Positions 1-8,890 of a DNA stretch of 64,000 nucleotides are shown here, one piece after another. Numbering within the stretch: position 1 is the stretch's first letter; every line of letters begins with the position of its first letter. A program made the translations under genes and the position numbers. The DNA is taken from assembly GCF_036320655.1 (NCBI RefSeq), contig NZ_CP143258.1, positions 496,001-560,000 of the forward strand. The letters run 5' to 3'. Below the pieces are notes generated by a model that did no database searches, was not told the DNA's origin, and saw only the letters and a list, made by a program, of their open reading frames with translations. This DNA comes from Porphyromonas pogonae (GTDB lineage: Bacteria; Bacteroidota; Bacteroidia; Bacteroidales; Porphyromonadaceae).

Positions 1-1265
1 TAGGGCGTAGTGCCACTTCTCTGGAACTCCGCGGTGGTATTGGCAATCACAAGCTCCTCTTTACTCCTTATTACAATATAGAGAGAAACAAAAACTACAC
101 CCTCTATGCCGATACTGCATATGTCAACTACAAAAGCAAGTACCAGACCTACGGTGCTACCCTTCAAGACAACTTCAAGATAGCCGACCAAGACTTCGTG
201 CTGGGATTGGATAGCCGTAACATGCAGACAAAATCGGATCGATACAAGGCTCGTAACGAAAAAGAAAAGCCCTATCAGCCCGGTTACAGAACCAATAGTA
301 TGGGGATCTTCGCTCAAATGAACTTTAAGCTACTCAATGACAAACTCCTGATCTCTACAGGCGCCCGTGCGGACTTTATGAAATTCAAGCTCGAAGCTAA
401 CGATCTGCTCAAGAACGAGGCTAAAACGGAGTCGTACAACATCGTGAGCCCCAATGTAGGTGTGAAGTACGAGTTGCTCCGGGGGCTGATGTTGCATGGG
501 TCATGGGGTAGATCATTTGCCGCTCCCGATGCATATCAGAAATCGGGTCAGTACGATGGTCCTTTCGGCCGTACGGAAGGTAACCCCGATCTCAAACCTG
601 AGAAGTCTCGCACCACAGACTTTGGGGTGGGCTACAGCAACTTCGACAAGGGTATTCAGGTCGATATCACCTACTTCGATACCAGACACTCCGACATGAT
701 AATCTCTTACAAAAAAGACAAAACTATCACCTCTTACCTCAATGCACAGAAAGCCAAGATGAGAGGTCTGGAGCTCATGGCGTCATACAACTTAGGTTCG
801 CTTTGGGCAAATAGCTTTGTGCTCAAGCCTTATATCAATGCAACACTTATGCTCGACACCAAAGTAAAGATAGATGCCAACAAAGATGAGTGGTCGCAGA
901 TGCTTTATACTCGTCGCCAAAACATCTCTTTTGGTATCGAGTACAGAGGCGAAGAGGGTATAGAGTTTGTGCTCAACGGCCGCTTTACCGGTCACAGATA
1001 CGAGGAAAACTGGTACAAATATTACCCCAAAGTGCGCCCTACACTCAACGCTATGCTGGAAAAAGAAAATCCCGAGCTGGCTGCGAAAGGGCTGTTGAGG
1101 ATGCCCCAGTTTCTGATCTTCGACACGTCACTTTACTACCACGTGAATAGTCACCTCATGGTAGGCGCAAACATGAACAACATATTCAATGAGAACTACA
1201 CTGAAAAAGACGGCTATAACATGCCCGGTCGCAATGTCATGTTCAAGGCTACTTATCAGTTTTGA
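1..1265 (+). CDS. TonB-dependent outer-membrane receptor, C-terminal part (5' end outside window)
   Basis: The reading frame is open from base 3 to the stop at 1263-1265, so the gene starts before the window. The visible part of about 420 residues is beta-barrel: alternating aromatic and polar strands, a GRTEGNPDLKPEKS segment of the kind found in barrel loops of siderophore, heme or cobalamin receptors (NPxLKPE motif), and a C-terminal strand ending in YQF, the outer-membrane signature with terminal Phe. Such receptors use TonB-ExbBD energy to import metal chelates or other ligands. The plug domain and signal peptide lie outside the window, so the ligand cannot be named. A clear terminator follows at 1396-1442. 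Confidence 0.9.
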   Translation, partial: GRSATSLELRGGIGNHKLLFTPYYNIERNKNYTLYADTAYVNYKSKYQTYGATLQDNFKIADQDFVLGLDSRNMQTKSDRYKARNEKEKPYQPGYRTNSMGIFAQMNFKLLNDKLLISTGARADFMKFKLEANDLLKNEAKTESYNIVSPNVGVKYELLRGLMLHGSWGRSFAAPDAYQKSGQYDGPFGRTEGNPDLKPEKSRTTDFGVGYSNFDKGIQVDITYFDTRHSDMIISYKKDKTITSYLNAQKAKMRGLELMASYNLGSLWANSFVLKPYINATLMLDTKVKIDANKDEWSQMLYTRRQNISFGIEYRGEEGIEFVLNGRFTGHRYEENWYKYYPKVRPTLNAMLEKENPELAAKGLLRMPQFLIFDTSLYYHVNSHLMVGANMNNIFNENYTEKDGYNMPGRNVMFKATYQF

Positions 1266-1395
1266 TTCCCTATAAATACCTACAGGAAACAAGCATATTT
1301 CGCCATAACCACTGTGGGTACGTCACTCTAGGCACCATGGCATGGCGGTGAAATATAGCTGAGTGGTTGCTTCCGCTCTGTTCCTTCTGATTTAT

Positions 1396-1442
1396 CTGCA
1401 AGTTTAGGCATCGCAGTATGCCTAAGCTTGCAGACTTTTTTT
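1396..1442 (+). terminator. Rho-independent terminator of the TonB receptor gene
   Basis: A 16-nt arm at 1396-1411 pairs with 1418-1433 (CTGCAAG..TAGGCAT / ATGCCTA..CTTGCAG, one mismatched step) and is followed by a run of seven T at 1436-1442. It lies 130 nt after the stop codon. Confidence 0.85.
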
Positions 1443-1870
1443 GTAGACATCCCCTCGCACTTCAGCTGTATGGTTTTCCCCTCTGATCTTCATTTTGCAA
1501 AATTATAACAATGCGCTAAAGGAGGGGTAGGCGTTATGTGACATAGATCAACTCGCTTCTCTCCCGTAAGAGTATAGATGGGGAGAGGCTTTTCGGTGAA
1601 ATTTCTTTAGAGGCCACTGTCGGTATAGAAACAAAATAAGCAATAGTCTGACTTGGCAGTCTTCAATTCAGCTGTTTTTATAACAACTGAACGGATGTTT
1701 AGTCTGACAAAAATCAGAATTTTGAAATCGTCATATTGATGCAAATGTGGCTTGATATGTTTCAAAATGATGTAAATGTACTTTTGGGTTTGTCTTTTTG
1801 AAAGAGTGGGTAGCGCAGTGACTTTTGTATAATTGAGCTTCTTGAGGTGTAGAGGTTGATCGCAGTCGTT
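1443..1870. other. Intergenic stretch without recognisable gene
   Basis: AT-rich sequence with stops in all frames and no convincing coding pattern. It lies between the receptor terminator and the first 22-bp-phased palindrome array. Nothing else was recognised. Confidence 0.5.
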
Positions 1871-1993
1871 GTTTAACTGAGATAAAGTTGTGTTTTAACT
1901 AAAACACAAAAGTATTTTAACTAAAACATTTCGGTGTCATAACTAAAACAGGAGAGTCCTTTAGTTAAATTAGCGAGACATTTTAACTAAAAT
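1871..1993. repeat. Six-unit phased palindrome array (array 1, cassette 1)
   Basis: Six copies of a TTTTARYTAAAA-type site. Their central tetranucleotides start at 1875, 1897, 1919, 1941, 1963 and 1985, exactly 22 bp apart. Five read AACT and one (1963) reads AGTT, so orientation is not conserved although phase is. The roughly 10-bp spacers differ from one another. The array lies downstream of the minus-strand promoter at 2264-2294 and its terminator at 2022-2062. Confidence 0.9.
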
Positions 1994-2021
1994 ACGGGTG
2001 CATTTTGAGCTCTCCTACAGA

Positions 2022-2062
2022 AAAAGCCGTAAAGAGGTGCAGGTGTCCTCTATACGGCTTTG
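2022..2062 (-). terminator. Terminator of the cassette 1 transcript
   Basis: On the minus strand AAAGCCGTATAGAGG pairs with CCTCTTTACGGCTTT and a T-rich tail follows (GGCTTTTTCTG). It sits between the cassette promoter and the array, as in cassettes 2 and 5 (31828 and 62688), so the array is probably not transcribed. Confidence 0.8.
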
Positions 2063-2263
2063 TTGTGATGGTCAAGTGTAGTTGGCTACATTTTGACAAT
2101 TTGATATTTTATCTTTTCTATTGCATTTTGACAAAGTGTAAGCTCCGTGGTGTGCATACCGCTGCCAGCAAGTCACTTAGCGAGCGTTTTGCTGTATTCG
2201 TGGGGTATAGGTGATGTTTCGGAGTATTCATACGTGTGGGATAAAAAGTAATTGTCATCATGA
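2063..2263 (-). ncRNA. Putative short cassette transcript (cassette 1)
   Basis: This is the segment between the minus-strand cassette promoter and its terminator, about 200-240 nt. A 37-codon frame (2231 to 2118) exists. The part that matches the 62.5 kb cassette (a GTATRCAC block, then TTACANTTTGTCAA, then AAAATATCA-TTGTCA) lies in different reading frames in the two copies, which argues for a non-coding RNA rather than a peptide. Transcription is inferred only from the promoter and terminator. Confidence 0.45.
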
Positions 2264-2295
2264 CAAAGATACAACATCGTACCCCCTTTGTCAAG
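2264..2295 (-). promoter_or_regulatory. Cassette 1 promoter, interrupted upstream by the IS
   Basis: On the minus strand it reads TTGACAAAG, a run of five G, TACGATGTTG, then TATCTTTG (2271-2264), a strong match to the Bacteroidota TTG / TAnnTTTG promoter. It is nearly identical to the promoters at 17205, 31195, 44528 and 62423. The IS4-family insertion duplicates exactly the TTTGTCAAG of this upstream box, so the -33 box survives but everything upstream has been replaced by IS sequence. Confidence 0.75.
2287..2295. repeat. Left copy of the 9-bp target-site duplication (TTTGTCAAG)
   Basis: The direct repeat TTTGTCAAG flanks the insertion sequence on the left here and on the right at 3827-3835. 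Nine base pairs is the duplication length of Tn5/IS50-type transposases. The duplicated site is the -33 region of the cassette promoter. Confidence 0.9.
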
Positions 2296-3826
2296 CTAAT
2301 CTATACACATATCTCAACGATTTAACATACTTTTATTCAATTTCTTGCATTGTATCCTCGTTGTTTTTTTCGTATCTTTATATATGTAACTTAACATTTT
2401 CAGGCGTCATAAAAGATGCACGTATCGCTAAGCGATTATATTTCGTCTTGGCAGCAATGACACGTCGTGTGGACGGGGTCATGAACAGTTGTTTTAAGAA
2501 TCATGCAGAAAGGCAGGGGGCTTATCGACTCCTAAATAATAAAAGATGGAAAATGGATCAGTTTTTGGACTGCGTTACCGCAAATAGCGCACAATGTTGC
2601 AAAGATCTTAAGCATGTGCTTTGCATTCAGGATACTACAGAGTTTACTTTTGATAATATCAGTGGCCGATTAAACCCTAATGACGAAGATTATGGGTATG
2701 GAACCAACAAGAGTTCGGAGTACAGCATCTTTGCTCATCCTTGCTTGCTCTTTGACCCTGAGACGGAAACCCCTATGGGTTATAGTTCGATTGAGTTGTA
2801 TAACAGAGATCGCAAAGACGCACGCCAGAAGAAACAGCTGCGTAAAAAACTTGGATTTAATGAGAAAGAATCGTCTCGTTGGGCTGCATCGGCTAAAATG
2901 GCAAACGCGAATTTGCCAGAAAATTTACGTAAAACCATGGTGGGTGATCGTGAGAATGATATCTACACCGTCATGAGTAAGACGTTGGAAGAAGGATGTG
3001 ATTTTCTGATTCGCTCCATTCACAATCGGCTTCTCGAGGGAGATTCAAAATCTAAAAAAGAACGTATCATCGAATGGTTGGATAAACAACCGGTTAGTTT
3101 CAGTTGCACATCCCAGATCACTAGGCAAAATAGGCGTAAACCTCGCAAGGCGTTGTTCGACGTCAAATATGCACCAGTCACTTTCGGCAACACAGGTAAT
3201 GGTAAAGACGATGTTTCAAAGAGTATTAGCTGCCACTACGTTCATGTCAGAGAAGATGCCGGTAGCGTTCCCGAGGGTGAAAAGCCTATCGAATGGCGTT
3301 TGCTCACCTCGCACGAAGTAAAGAGTAAGGAAGATGCACTCCGGATTATACAGTGGTACAAGTATCGATGGCATATCGAAGAAGTCTTTAGATTAATGAA
3401 AACCAAAGGCTTGGGTATTACCTCTGCCCAATTAGAAAACGGTATGGCGATGAAAAAGCTTATGGCAATGGGGTTCTATGTTGTGCTAAAGTGTATGACT
3501 CTAAAGAAAAAATATGACACTGCCAATGAGAGCGTTTCATGTAATCGACTCTTTACAGAGGAAGAGTGCGAGATGCTGCATCTAGAGATGGAAATGCTAC
3601 ATAAAGAGTCTCCTCGATCAAAAGATGGGAATAATCCTTTTCGGGAAGATTCGTTAGCTTGGGCTTCGTGGATAATAGCCCGACTGGGATCATGGAAAGC
3701 TTATGTAAAATCTGGCGGACCTCCAGGATATAATACCATATGCAAAGGTCTAAAGGTTTTCCATGAGCACCTCACTGTACTATCTTTCATGAAACAAAAA
3801 TATTAAAAGATGTGTATAAAGATTAG
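2296..3826 (+). mobile_element. Complete insertion sequence, IS4 family, Tn5-like (1531 bp)
   Basis: The ends are imperfect inverted repeats: the left starts CTAATCTATACACAT and the inverted right starts CTAATCTTTATACACAT, a two-base length difference. It is flanked by the perfect 9-bp duplication TTTGTCAAG (2287-2295, 3827-3835). It carries one transposase gene with an intact DDE/YREK catalytic core. No passenger gene is present. Both ends and the coding frame look intact, so it is probably recent and possibly active. It is inserted in cassette 1: sequence beyond 3835, read on the minus strand, continues the cassette (CACCT just before the box, as at 62418-62422). Confidence 0.92.
2457..3806 (+). 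CDS. IS4-family (Tn5-like) transposase
   Basis: DDE transposase. Catalytic residues are visible: first Asp in IQDTTEF (codon 2631), second Asp in VGDREND (codon 2946), and Glu in the YREK signature YKYRWHIEEVFRLMKTKG (codon 3378). The start is uncertain. The first in-frame ATG inside the element is 2457, but Tn5-type N-terminal DNA-binding sequence (IKDARIAKRL) is encoded from about 2400, so a non-ATG start further upstream is likely. The ATGs at 2211/2214 lie outside the IS in the flanking cassette. A TAtcTTTA-type promoter box near 2375 lies within the element. The C-terminal region after the Glu is full length. Confidence 0.9.
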   Translation: MTRRVDGVMNSCFKNHAERQGAYRLLNNKRWKMDQFLDCVTANSAQCCKDLKHVLCIQDTTEFTFDNISGRLNPNDEDYGYGTNKSSEYSIFAHPCLLFDPETETPMGYSSIELYNRDRKDARQKKQLRKKLGFNEKESSRWAASAKMANANLPENLRKTMVGDRENDIYTVMSKTLEEGCDFLIRSIHNRLLEGDSKSKKERIIEWLDKQPVSFSCTSQITRQNRRKPRKALFDVKYAPVTFGNTGNGKDDVSKSISCHYVHVREDAGSVPEGEKPIEWRLLTSHEVKSKEDALRIIQWYKYRWHIEEVFRLMKTKGLGITSAQLENGMAMKKLMAMGFYVVLKCMTLKKKYDTANESVSCNRLFTEEECEMLHLEMEMLHKESPRSKDGNNPFREDSLAWASWIIARLGSWKAYVKSGGPPGYNTICKGLKVFHEHLTVLSFMKQKY

Positions 3827-3835
3827 TTTGTCAAG
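3827..3835. repeat. Right copy of the 9-bp target-site duplication
   Basis: TTTGTCAAG, identical to 2287-2295, directly follows the right inverted repeat of the IS. Confidence 0.9.
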
Positions 3836-4132
3836 AGGTGTGGCTACTTTTTTTGTACCACCCCGGGGCTTGAGTTACCACCTGTATCGGGGGTGTTAAT
3901 AAATGAGTGGTAAGGACTTTTTTGGCCGATTACACCCTTGCTATGATAGGGATATCTCAAAATATATAACATCTCGTAAATCCATGGCCAAATAGGTATT
4001 GTGACGTACAAGCAGGGAGATGGGCTTGGGATAATAAATAAAATAGGGTCCTTATCCCCCCCCCCAAAGAATATACGGCTATATCCTGTGAGAACATAGC
4101 CGTATAAGTTTTGTGTGGTTGCAAAAATGTGT
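3836..4132. other. Intergenic region with poly-C tract and hairpin
   Basis: The first bases continue cassette 1 upstream sequence beyond the IS (an A-tract and CACCT when read on the minus strand). A run of ten C occurs at 4056-4065. A perfect 11-bp hairpin (TATACGGCTAT, 4072-4082, with 4096-4106) follows and could end transcription of the minus-strand gene at 4133. No coding sequence is seen. Confidence 0.6.
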
Positions 4133-4738
4133 TTATGGAATCACTTCTTCAGGCGGGGTTGCATCTGACTGACGCTCTATTACAGTATCTGTAGCCGGGG
4201 GCGGTGTCATCACATGTGTTTCGTTGATGGGCTTGGGCTTCAATTCTTCATTTTCTTTTTGTAGTTTGTGTATCTCCTGTTGCATCTCGTCTCGGGTTAT
4301 GATACCTGCTTTCATCTCGTCCTCGAGGTTGATCCACTCTTTCACTCCCCTTACGGAAAGTCCTATTGCCATGACAGCAATGGCTCCTACGGCTCCCAGC
4401 GTGGAGTAAGGTATAGTGCCGGGAGCATAGCCCGGCAACGTCCAATGCCAAGCATGGTAACATACTACCGGAATAAAGAGGCCTATAATAGCAAATACCA
4501 AAGATAGGAGGATGTATGGGTAGAATAGCCTGCGACGAATCATCTTGGGTGCGATGATGTAATAATTGGCATAGAAAAGGATGATAAGAAATACATCGAC
4601 CAACCATAAGGAATAGTACTGCTGCGGAGACTGCCAGAAGGCTGCATTGGCTCCGCTGCCCGACATCAGCAGAGACTGCACCAATACCAGTACCAACCAG
4701 ACTAGCGCGTATATCAAGAAGGATAGGGATTTGTTCAT
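4133..4738 (-). CDS. Four-helix membrane protein resembling the sensor part of a LytS/YehU-type kinase, without kinase domain
   Basis: 201 residues from the ATG at 4738; a longer frame to 4792 has no features that favour it. Four hydrophobic segments are visible (about residues 5-26, 44-66, 72-96 and 112-134), with ANYYIIAPKMIRRRLFYPY between helices 2 and 3. That pattern is familiar from the membrane part of Bacteroidota LytS-like histidine kinases. A short charged coiled coil (about 145-165) and a Pro/Thr-rich tail follow. The histidine-box motif (NPHFLFN) and ATPase domain expected next are absent and are not found downstream. It stands alone between the IS region and the divergent ysxC. 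The function is unknown to me. Confidence 0.7.
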   Translation of the reverse strand: MNKSLSFLIYALVWLVLVLVQSLLMSGSGANAAFWQSPQQYYSLWLVDVFLIILFYANYYIIAPKMIRRRLFYPYILLSLVFAIIGLFIPVVCYHAWHWTLPGYAPGTIPYSTLGAVGAIAVMAIGLSVRGVKEWINLEDEMKAGIITRDEMQQEIHKLQKENEELKPKPINETHVMTPPPATDTVIERQSDATPPEEVIP

Positions 4739-5041
4739 ATGAATATTGGTTTTAATAGTGAATAATTCATTGCAGGGATCAAACTTATACAATAAAAAAC
4801 GGCCTATAAAGAACTCGAAACGAACGATAAATGACTAAGTTCTTTTCATTATCTTCAATAAGCTTTATATTTGTATAATCACAAAGATACGTTTTACTTT
4901 GAAATAGACTTATCAGAATGATCACGGCATTGAATGCCTTACATCCCAAGCCTCGGAGAAGTACTCCATGGCCAACGTAAAACAGAATGCCCGAAGTATG
5001 TGGTACTAAGCATGCAGAAGGCCTCACAATCTATTGAAATT

Positions 5042-5650
5042 ATGATTATCAAATCGGCGGAATTCGTTATCAGCAATACGGATATCAGCAAATGTCCGGA
5101 AGGTAACATGCCCGAATATGCATTCATAGGCAGATCTAACGTAGGGAAATCATCGCTTATCAATATGCTTACCAACAAGAAAGGCTTGGCAATGACTTCA
5201 CAAAAGCCCGGTAAGACACAACTTGTCAATCACTTTATCATCAATGACGCATGGTATCTGGTGGACTTGCCCGGATATGGATTTACCCAGAAGAGCAAAG
5301 ACAACCGTGAGTATCTGAGTAAGCTGATCAAGAAGTATATCATGCGCCGTGAGCAACTCACGTGCTTGTTTGTGCTGATCGACTGCCGCCATGAGCCACA
5401 GAAAATAGACTTGGAGTTTATCCAGTGGTTGGGAGAGACGGGTGTGCCGTTTAGCATCGTGTTTACCAAAGGAGATAAACTGAGCAGAGTGCGTCTGAAG
5501 GAGTCGGTGGAGCAGTACAAAACCAAACTCCTCGAGACTTGGGAGGAACTGCCTAAGATATTTGTGACTTCGAGCGAAAAGAAAGAGGGTGGAGAAGAGA
5601 TACTCGACTATATCGATGATATCAACCAGGGCATATTTCAAAATAAATAA
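5042..5650 (+). CDS. ysxC: Ribosome biogenesis GTP-binding protein YsxC/EngB
   Basis: A 202-residue TRAFAC GTPase of the EngB family, needed for assembly of the large ribosomal subunit. Motifs: G1 [10 protein letters not shown]2 region SQKPGKTQ, G3 DLPGYG, G4 TKGD (usually TKxD), G5 TSSEK. The start at 5042 ([12 protein letters not shown]) gives the normal family length; the frame stays open upstream to 4934 but that extension is not family-like. galE follows 20 bp downstream on the same strand, so co-transcription is possible. Confidence 0.95.
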   Translation: MIIKSAEFVISNTDISKCPEGNMPEYAFIGRSNVGKSSLINMLTNKKGLAMTSQKPGKTQLVNHFIINDAWYLVDLPGYGFTQKSKDNREYLSKLIKKYIMRREQLTCLFVLIDCRHEPQKIDLEFIQWLGETGVPFSIVFTKGDKLSRVRLKESVEQYKTKLLETWEELPKIFVTSSEKKEGGEEILDYIDDINQGIFQNK

Positions 5651-5670
5651 GTATAAATCGTACAAATATT

Positions 5671-6705
5671 ATGACAAATCAAACGATTTTGGTTACCGGC
5701 GGCACCGGATACATCGGGTCGCATACCACTGTTGAGCTACAGCAATCGGGCTACAATGTTATCATTATTGACAATCTTTCCAATTCGAGTGCCGATGTAA
5801 TCAATGGAATAGAAGCCATCACAGGCATACGCCCCAAGTTCTATGAAGGAGACTGCAATGATGAAAAAACGATAGAGCGGATATTTACCGAGAATCCCGG
5901 TATAGCGGGCGTAATACATTTTGCCGCAAGTAAAGCTGTGGGTGAGTCAGTGCAAAAGCCTCTTCTCTACTACAAGAATAATATACTCTCACTCATCGTA
6001 CTGCTCGAAGCAATGCAACGTCATGGTACTCAGGGTATCGTTTTCTCCTCTTCGTGCACCGTGTACGGACAACCCGAAGTGCTGCCTGTAACGGAAGATG
6101 CTCCTATACAAGAAGCAATATCGCCTTACGGTAATACCAAGCAGATCAATGAGGAGATCATACGTGACACGATACATGCTGGAGTGAACTTCAAAGCTAT
6201 CCTACTGCGTTACTTCAATCCTATAGGAGCACATCCCTCAGCCCTTATCGGAGAGTTACCGCTGGGTGTACCTCAAAACTTGATTCCCTATCTCACCCAA
6301 ACGGCAGCAGGCATACGTGCCGAGCTCAGCGTATTCGGTGATGACTATAACACGCCTGACGGCTCTTGTATACGTGACTACATCAATGTGGTAGACCTTG
6401 CCAAAGCGCACGTGATAGCTATACAGCGCATGCTGGACGAAAAGAAGCAGAGTGATGCGCTCGAGGTATTCAATGTGGGTACCGGTAGAGGTGTGAGTGT
6501 ACTGGAGCTTATCAATACGTTTGAGGAAGTAACCGGAGTAAAAGTCCCGCATAAAATAGTAGCACGCCGTGAGGGTGATATCGAGCAGGTGTGGGCTGAC
6601 CCTACTAAAGCTAACTCCGTGTTGGGCTGGAAAGCACAGGAAACGCTGGGCGATACGCTCCGTAGTGCATGGAAATGGCAAAAGAAGATATCTCGGATGG
6701 ATTAG
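5671..6705 (+). CDS. galE: UDP-glucose 4-epimerase
   Basis: 344 residues, short-chain dehydrogenase family. It interconverts UDP-glucose and UDP-galactose (cytosol), supplying precursors for surface polysaccharide. The Rossmann motif TGGTGYIGSH is at residues 9-18. SSSCTVYG and the catalytic YGNTK (Tyr153, Lys157) are visible, as is RYFNPIGAHPS, typical of GalE. It lies 20 bp after ysxC and about 36 bp before the S9 peptidase gene. Confidence 0.96.
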   Translation: MTNQTILVTGGTGYIGSHTTVELQQSGYNVIIIDNLSNSSADVINGIEAITGIRPKFYEGDCNDEKTIERIFTENPGIAGVIHFAASKAVGESVQKPLLYYKNNILSLIVLLEAMQRHGTQGIVFSSSCTVYGQPEVLPVTEDAPIQEAISPYGNTKQINEEIIRDTIHAGVNFKAILLRYFNPIGAHPSALIGELPLGVPQNLIPYLTQTAAGIRAELSVFGDDYNTPDGSCIRDYINVVDLAKAHVIAIQRMLDEKKQSDALEVFNVGTGRGVSVLELINTFEEVTGVKVPHKIVARREGDIEQVWADPTKANSVLGWKAQETLGDTLRSAWKWQKKISRMD

Positions 6706-6741
6706 TTTATTATAACCTTATAAGCAATACAAAATTCAAGA

Positions 6742-8814
6742 ATGAAGAAAACAACAATGACAGCACTGGCTACCGGCTTCATTGCAGCTGCATCTCCTGC
6801 TTCTGCAAATGCAATGATGCCACAGCAAAACACTCCGGGGCACATGACTCCTGAGATGTTGCTTACAATGGCTCGCGTGGGCGATGCGGCTTTGTCGCCG
6901 GACGGAAAGACTCTGGTATACTCCGTGAGCTTTCCCAATATCAAAGAAAACAAGTCTCAGACCGAGCTCTTTACTGTAGGTATGGACGGAAAAAACAGGA
7001 CACAACTCACCCGTACCAAAACCGGTGAGTACAGCCCTGTGTGGATCGATGGCGGTAAACGTATTGCATACCTCTCTACCGAAGGTGGTAGTATGCAACT
7101 CTGGACGATGAATGCTGATGGATCAGATACCAAGAAACTGACGAATATAGAAGGCGGGATTACCGGATTTCTTTTCTCCCCTGATGAGAAGCAGGTACTC
7201 TACACCAAAGATATTAAGTCTGTAAAGACAGCTGCCGATATTTATCCAGACTTGCCCCTGGCTACAGGAAGAGTAGTAACTGATCTGATGTACAAGCACT
7301 GGGATGAATGGGTAGAGACCATACCGCATCCATTTATAGCTACATTGGGAGATAGCCCCATCACTTCGGGTAAAGACTTGTTGGAGGGAGAGCCGTACGA
7401 AGCGCCCATGAAGCCTCACAATGGTATCGGTGATTTCTCATGGAGTCCTGATGGTAAGAGCATAGCTTATGCATGCCGTAAGAAGACGGGTAAAGAGTAT
7501 GCAGTTTCGACTAATTCCGACATCTATCTATATGATGTTGCCAGTGGTAAGACTCGCAACATAACCGAGGGCATGATGGGATACGATACTGCCCCACAGT
7601 TTTCGCCTGACGGTAAAAGCATCGCTTGGCTGAGTATGGAGCGTGACGGCTATGAGTCGGATCTGATCAGACTGTTTGTCCAAGACGTTGCTACGGGCAA
7701 GAAGACTTATCTCACTGACGGCTTTGAGTGTAATGTGGACCAAATCCAATGGACTCCCGATAACAAGACGATCTATTTCAAAAGTACCATCAAGGCAGAG
7801 ACACAGCTTTTCAGCATTGACGTCAAGAGCCGTAAGATACGCCAGATCACCGATGGCCCTCATGACTACACTTGGTTTGAATATCGCAATGGAGTGATGG
7901 CGGCGGGACGTCAGTCTATGGCTGTACCCACCGACCTCTATCGGGTGAATCTCAAAGACGGCAATGCCGTGGCGGTAACAGCTGAGAATGATGCTATGCT
8001 CAAGAGCATCCCTCCTATCAGTATCGAAAAAAGATGGATCAAGACCTCAAATGGTGAGAATATGCTGGTGTGGGTGGTATTGCCGCCCAACTTCGACAAA
8101 ACGAAGAAATACCCGGCAGTCCTCTTTTGCCAAGGCGGACCACAGAGTGCCGTGAGCCAATTCTTCTCTTTTCGCTGGAACTTCCGTATCATGGCAGAGC
8201 AGGGGTACATCGTTATAGCGCCTAATCGCCATGGCGTGCCTAGCTTTGGTAAGGCGTGGAATGAGCAGATCAGCGGTGATTACGGCGGACAGAATATGCA
8301 AGACTACCTCACTGCGGTGGACGAAATAAAGAAAGAGCCTTATGTCGACGGCGAACATATCGGTTGTGTAGGGCCGAGCTATGGAGGATTCTCGACTTAC
8401 TGGCTTGCCGGTAATCACAAGAAGAGATTCAAAGCCTTTATCGCACATGCCGGCATCTTCAACCTCGAGGCTCAGTACTATGAGACAGAGGAGTTGTGGT
8501 TTGCCAATTGGGACTTGGGCGGTGCGCCGTGGGATACTAATAATAAGGTAGCCCAGAAGTCTTTTGCCAACTCGCCTCACAAGTTTATCAACAACTGGGA
8601 TACTCCTATTTTGGTGATTCACGGCGAACATGACTATCGCATCTTGGCTTCGCAAGGTATGATGGCGTTCAATGCCGCACAGCTCAAAGGCATACCCTCG
8701 GAAATGCTCATCTATCCCGACGAAACGCACTGGGTGCTCAAACCTCAGAATGCCGTGCTCTTCCAACGCACATTCTTCGGGTGGCTCGATCGCTGGTTGA
8801 AACCTGCAAAATAA
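6742..8814 (+). CDS. S9-family dipeptidyl peptidase (DPP5-like), exported
   Basis: 690 residues. An N-terminal signal peptide (MKKTTMTALATGFIAAASPASANA) directs export to the periplasm. Residues about 40-430 form WD40/TolB-like propeller blades with repeated SPDGK motifs; the C-terminal third is an alpha/beta hydrolase. The triad is visible: Ser546 in GPSYGG, Asp631 in HGEHDY, His663 in DETHW. Length and triad order fit the DPP5 group known from Porphyromonas, which removes dipeptides with hydrophobic penultimate residues during peptide-based nutrition. The substrate specificity here is inferred from family resemblance. The Pro before the nucleophile (GPSYGG rather than the commoner GxSYGG Gly/Gly form) is worth noting. 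A terminator-like hairpin follows. Confidence 0.9.
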   Translation: MKKTTMTALATGFIAAASPASANAMMPQQNTPGHMTPEMLLTMARVGDAALSPDGKTLVYSVSFPNIKENKSQTELFTVGMDGKNRTQLTRTKTGEYSPVWIDGGKRIAYLSTEGGSMQLWTMNADGSDTKKLTNIEGGITGFLFSPDEKQVLYTKDIKSVKTAADIYPDLPLATGRVVTDLMYKHWDEWVETIPHPFIATLGDSPITSGKDLLEGEPYEAPMKPHNGIGDFSWSPDGKSIAYACRKKTGKEYAVSTNSDIYLYDVASGKTRNITEGMMGYDTAPQFSPDGKSIAWLSMERDGYESDLIRLFVQDVATGKKTYLTDGFECNVDQIQWTPDNKTIYFKSTIKAETQLFSIDVKSRKIRQITDGPHDYTWFEYRNGVMAAGRQSMAVPTDLYRVNLKDGNAVAVTAENDAMLKSIPPISIEKRWIKTSNGENMLVWVVLPPNFDKTKKYPAVLFCQGGPQSAVSQFFSFRWNFRIMAEQGYIVIAPNRHGVPSFGKAWNEQISGDYGGQNMQDYLTAVDEIKKEPYVDGEHIGCVGPSYGGFSTYWLAGNHKKRFKAFIAHAGIFNLEAQYYETEELWFANWDLGGAPWDTNNKVAQKSFANSPHKFINNWDTPILVIHGEHDYRILASQGMMAFNAAQLKGIPSEMLIYPDETHWVLKPQNAVLFQRTFFGWLDRWLKPAK

Positions 8815-8840
8815 GATCTTTCCACAGATAAATTCAAATC

Positions 8841-8890
8841 AAAGCGTGCGATTTCTCAACTTCTGTTAGAGAGTTGCACGCTTTATCCAT
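8841..8890 (+). terminator. Terminator-like hairpin after the S9 peptidase gene
   Basis: AAAGCGTGC (8841-8849) pairs with GCACGCTTT (8876-8884); an inner partial stem (CTCAAC / GTTAGAGAG region) tightens the loop. Only a short T-tail is present. Confidence 0.6.

Noticed and set aside
1871-1993. CRISPR-like array
   Set aside because: Repeats are only about 12 bp with 10-bp spacers, flip orientation and have exactly six units; no cas genes are present in the window.
2005-2214. Plus-strand 69-codon frame
   Set aside because: It reads backwards through the cassette 1 terminator and transcript; no start context, motif or composition supports it.
2118-2231. Minus-strand 37-codon leader peptide in cassette 1
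   Set aside because: The sequence shared with the 62.6 kb copy is in a different frame, so a conserved peptide is not supported.
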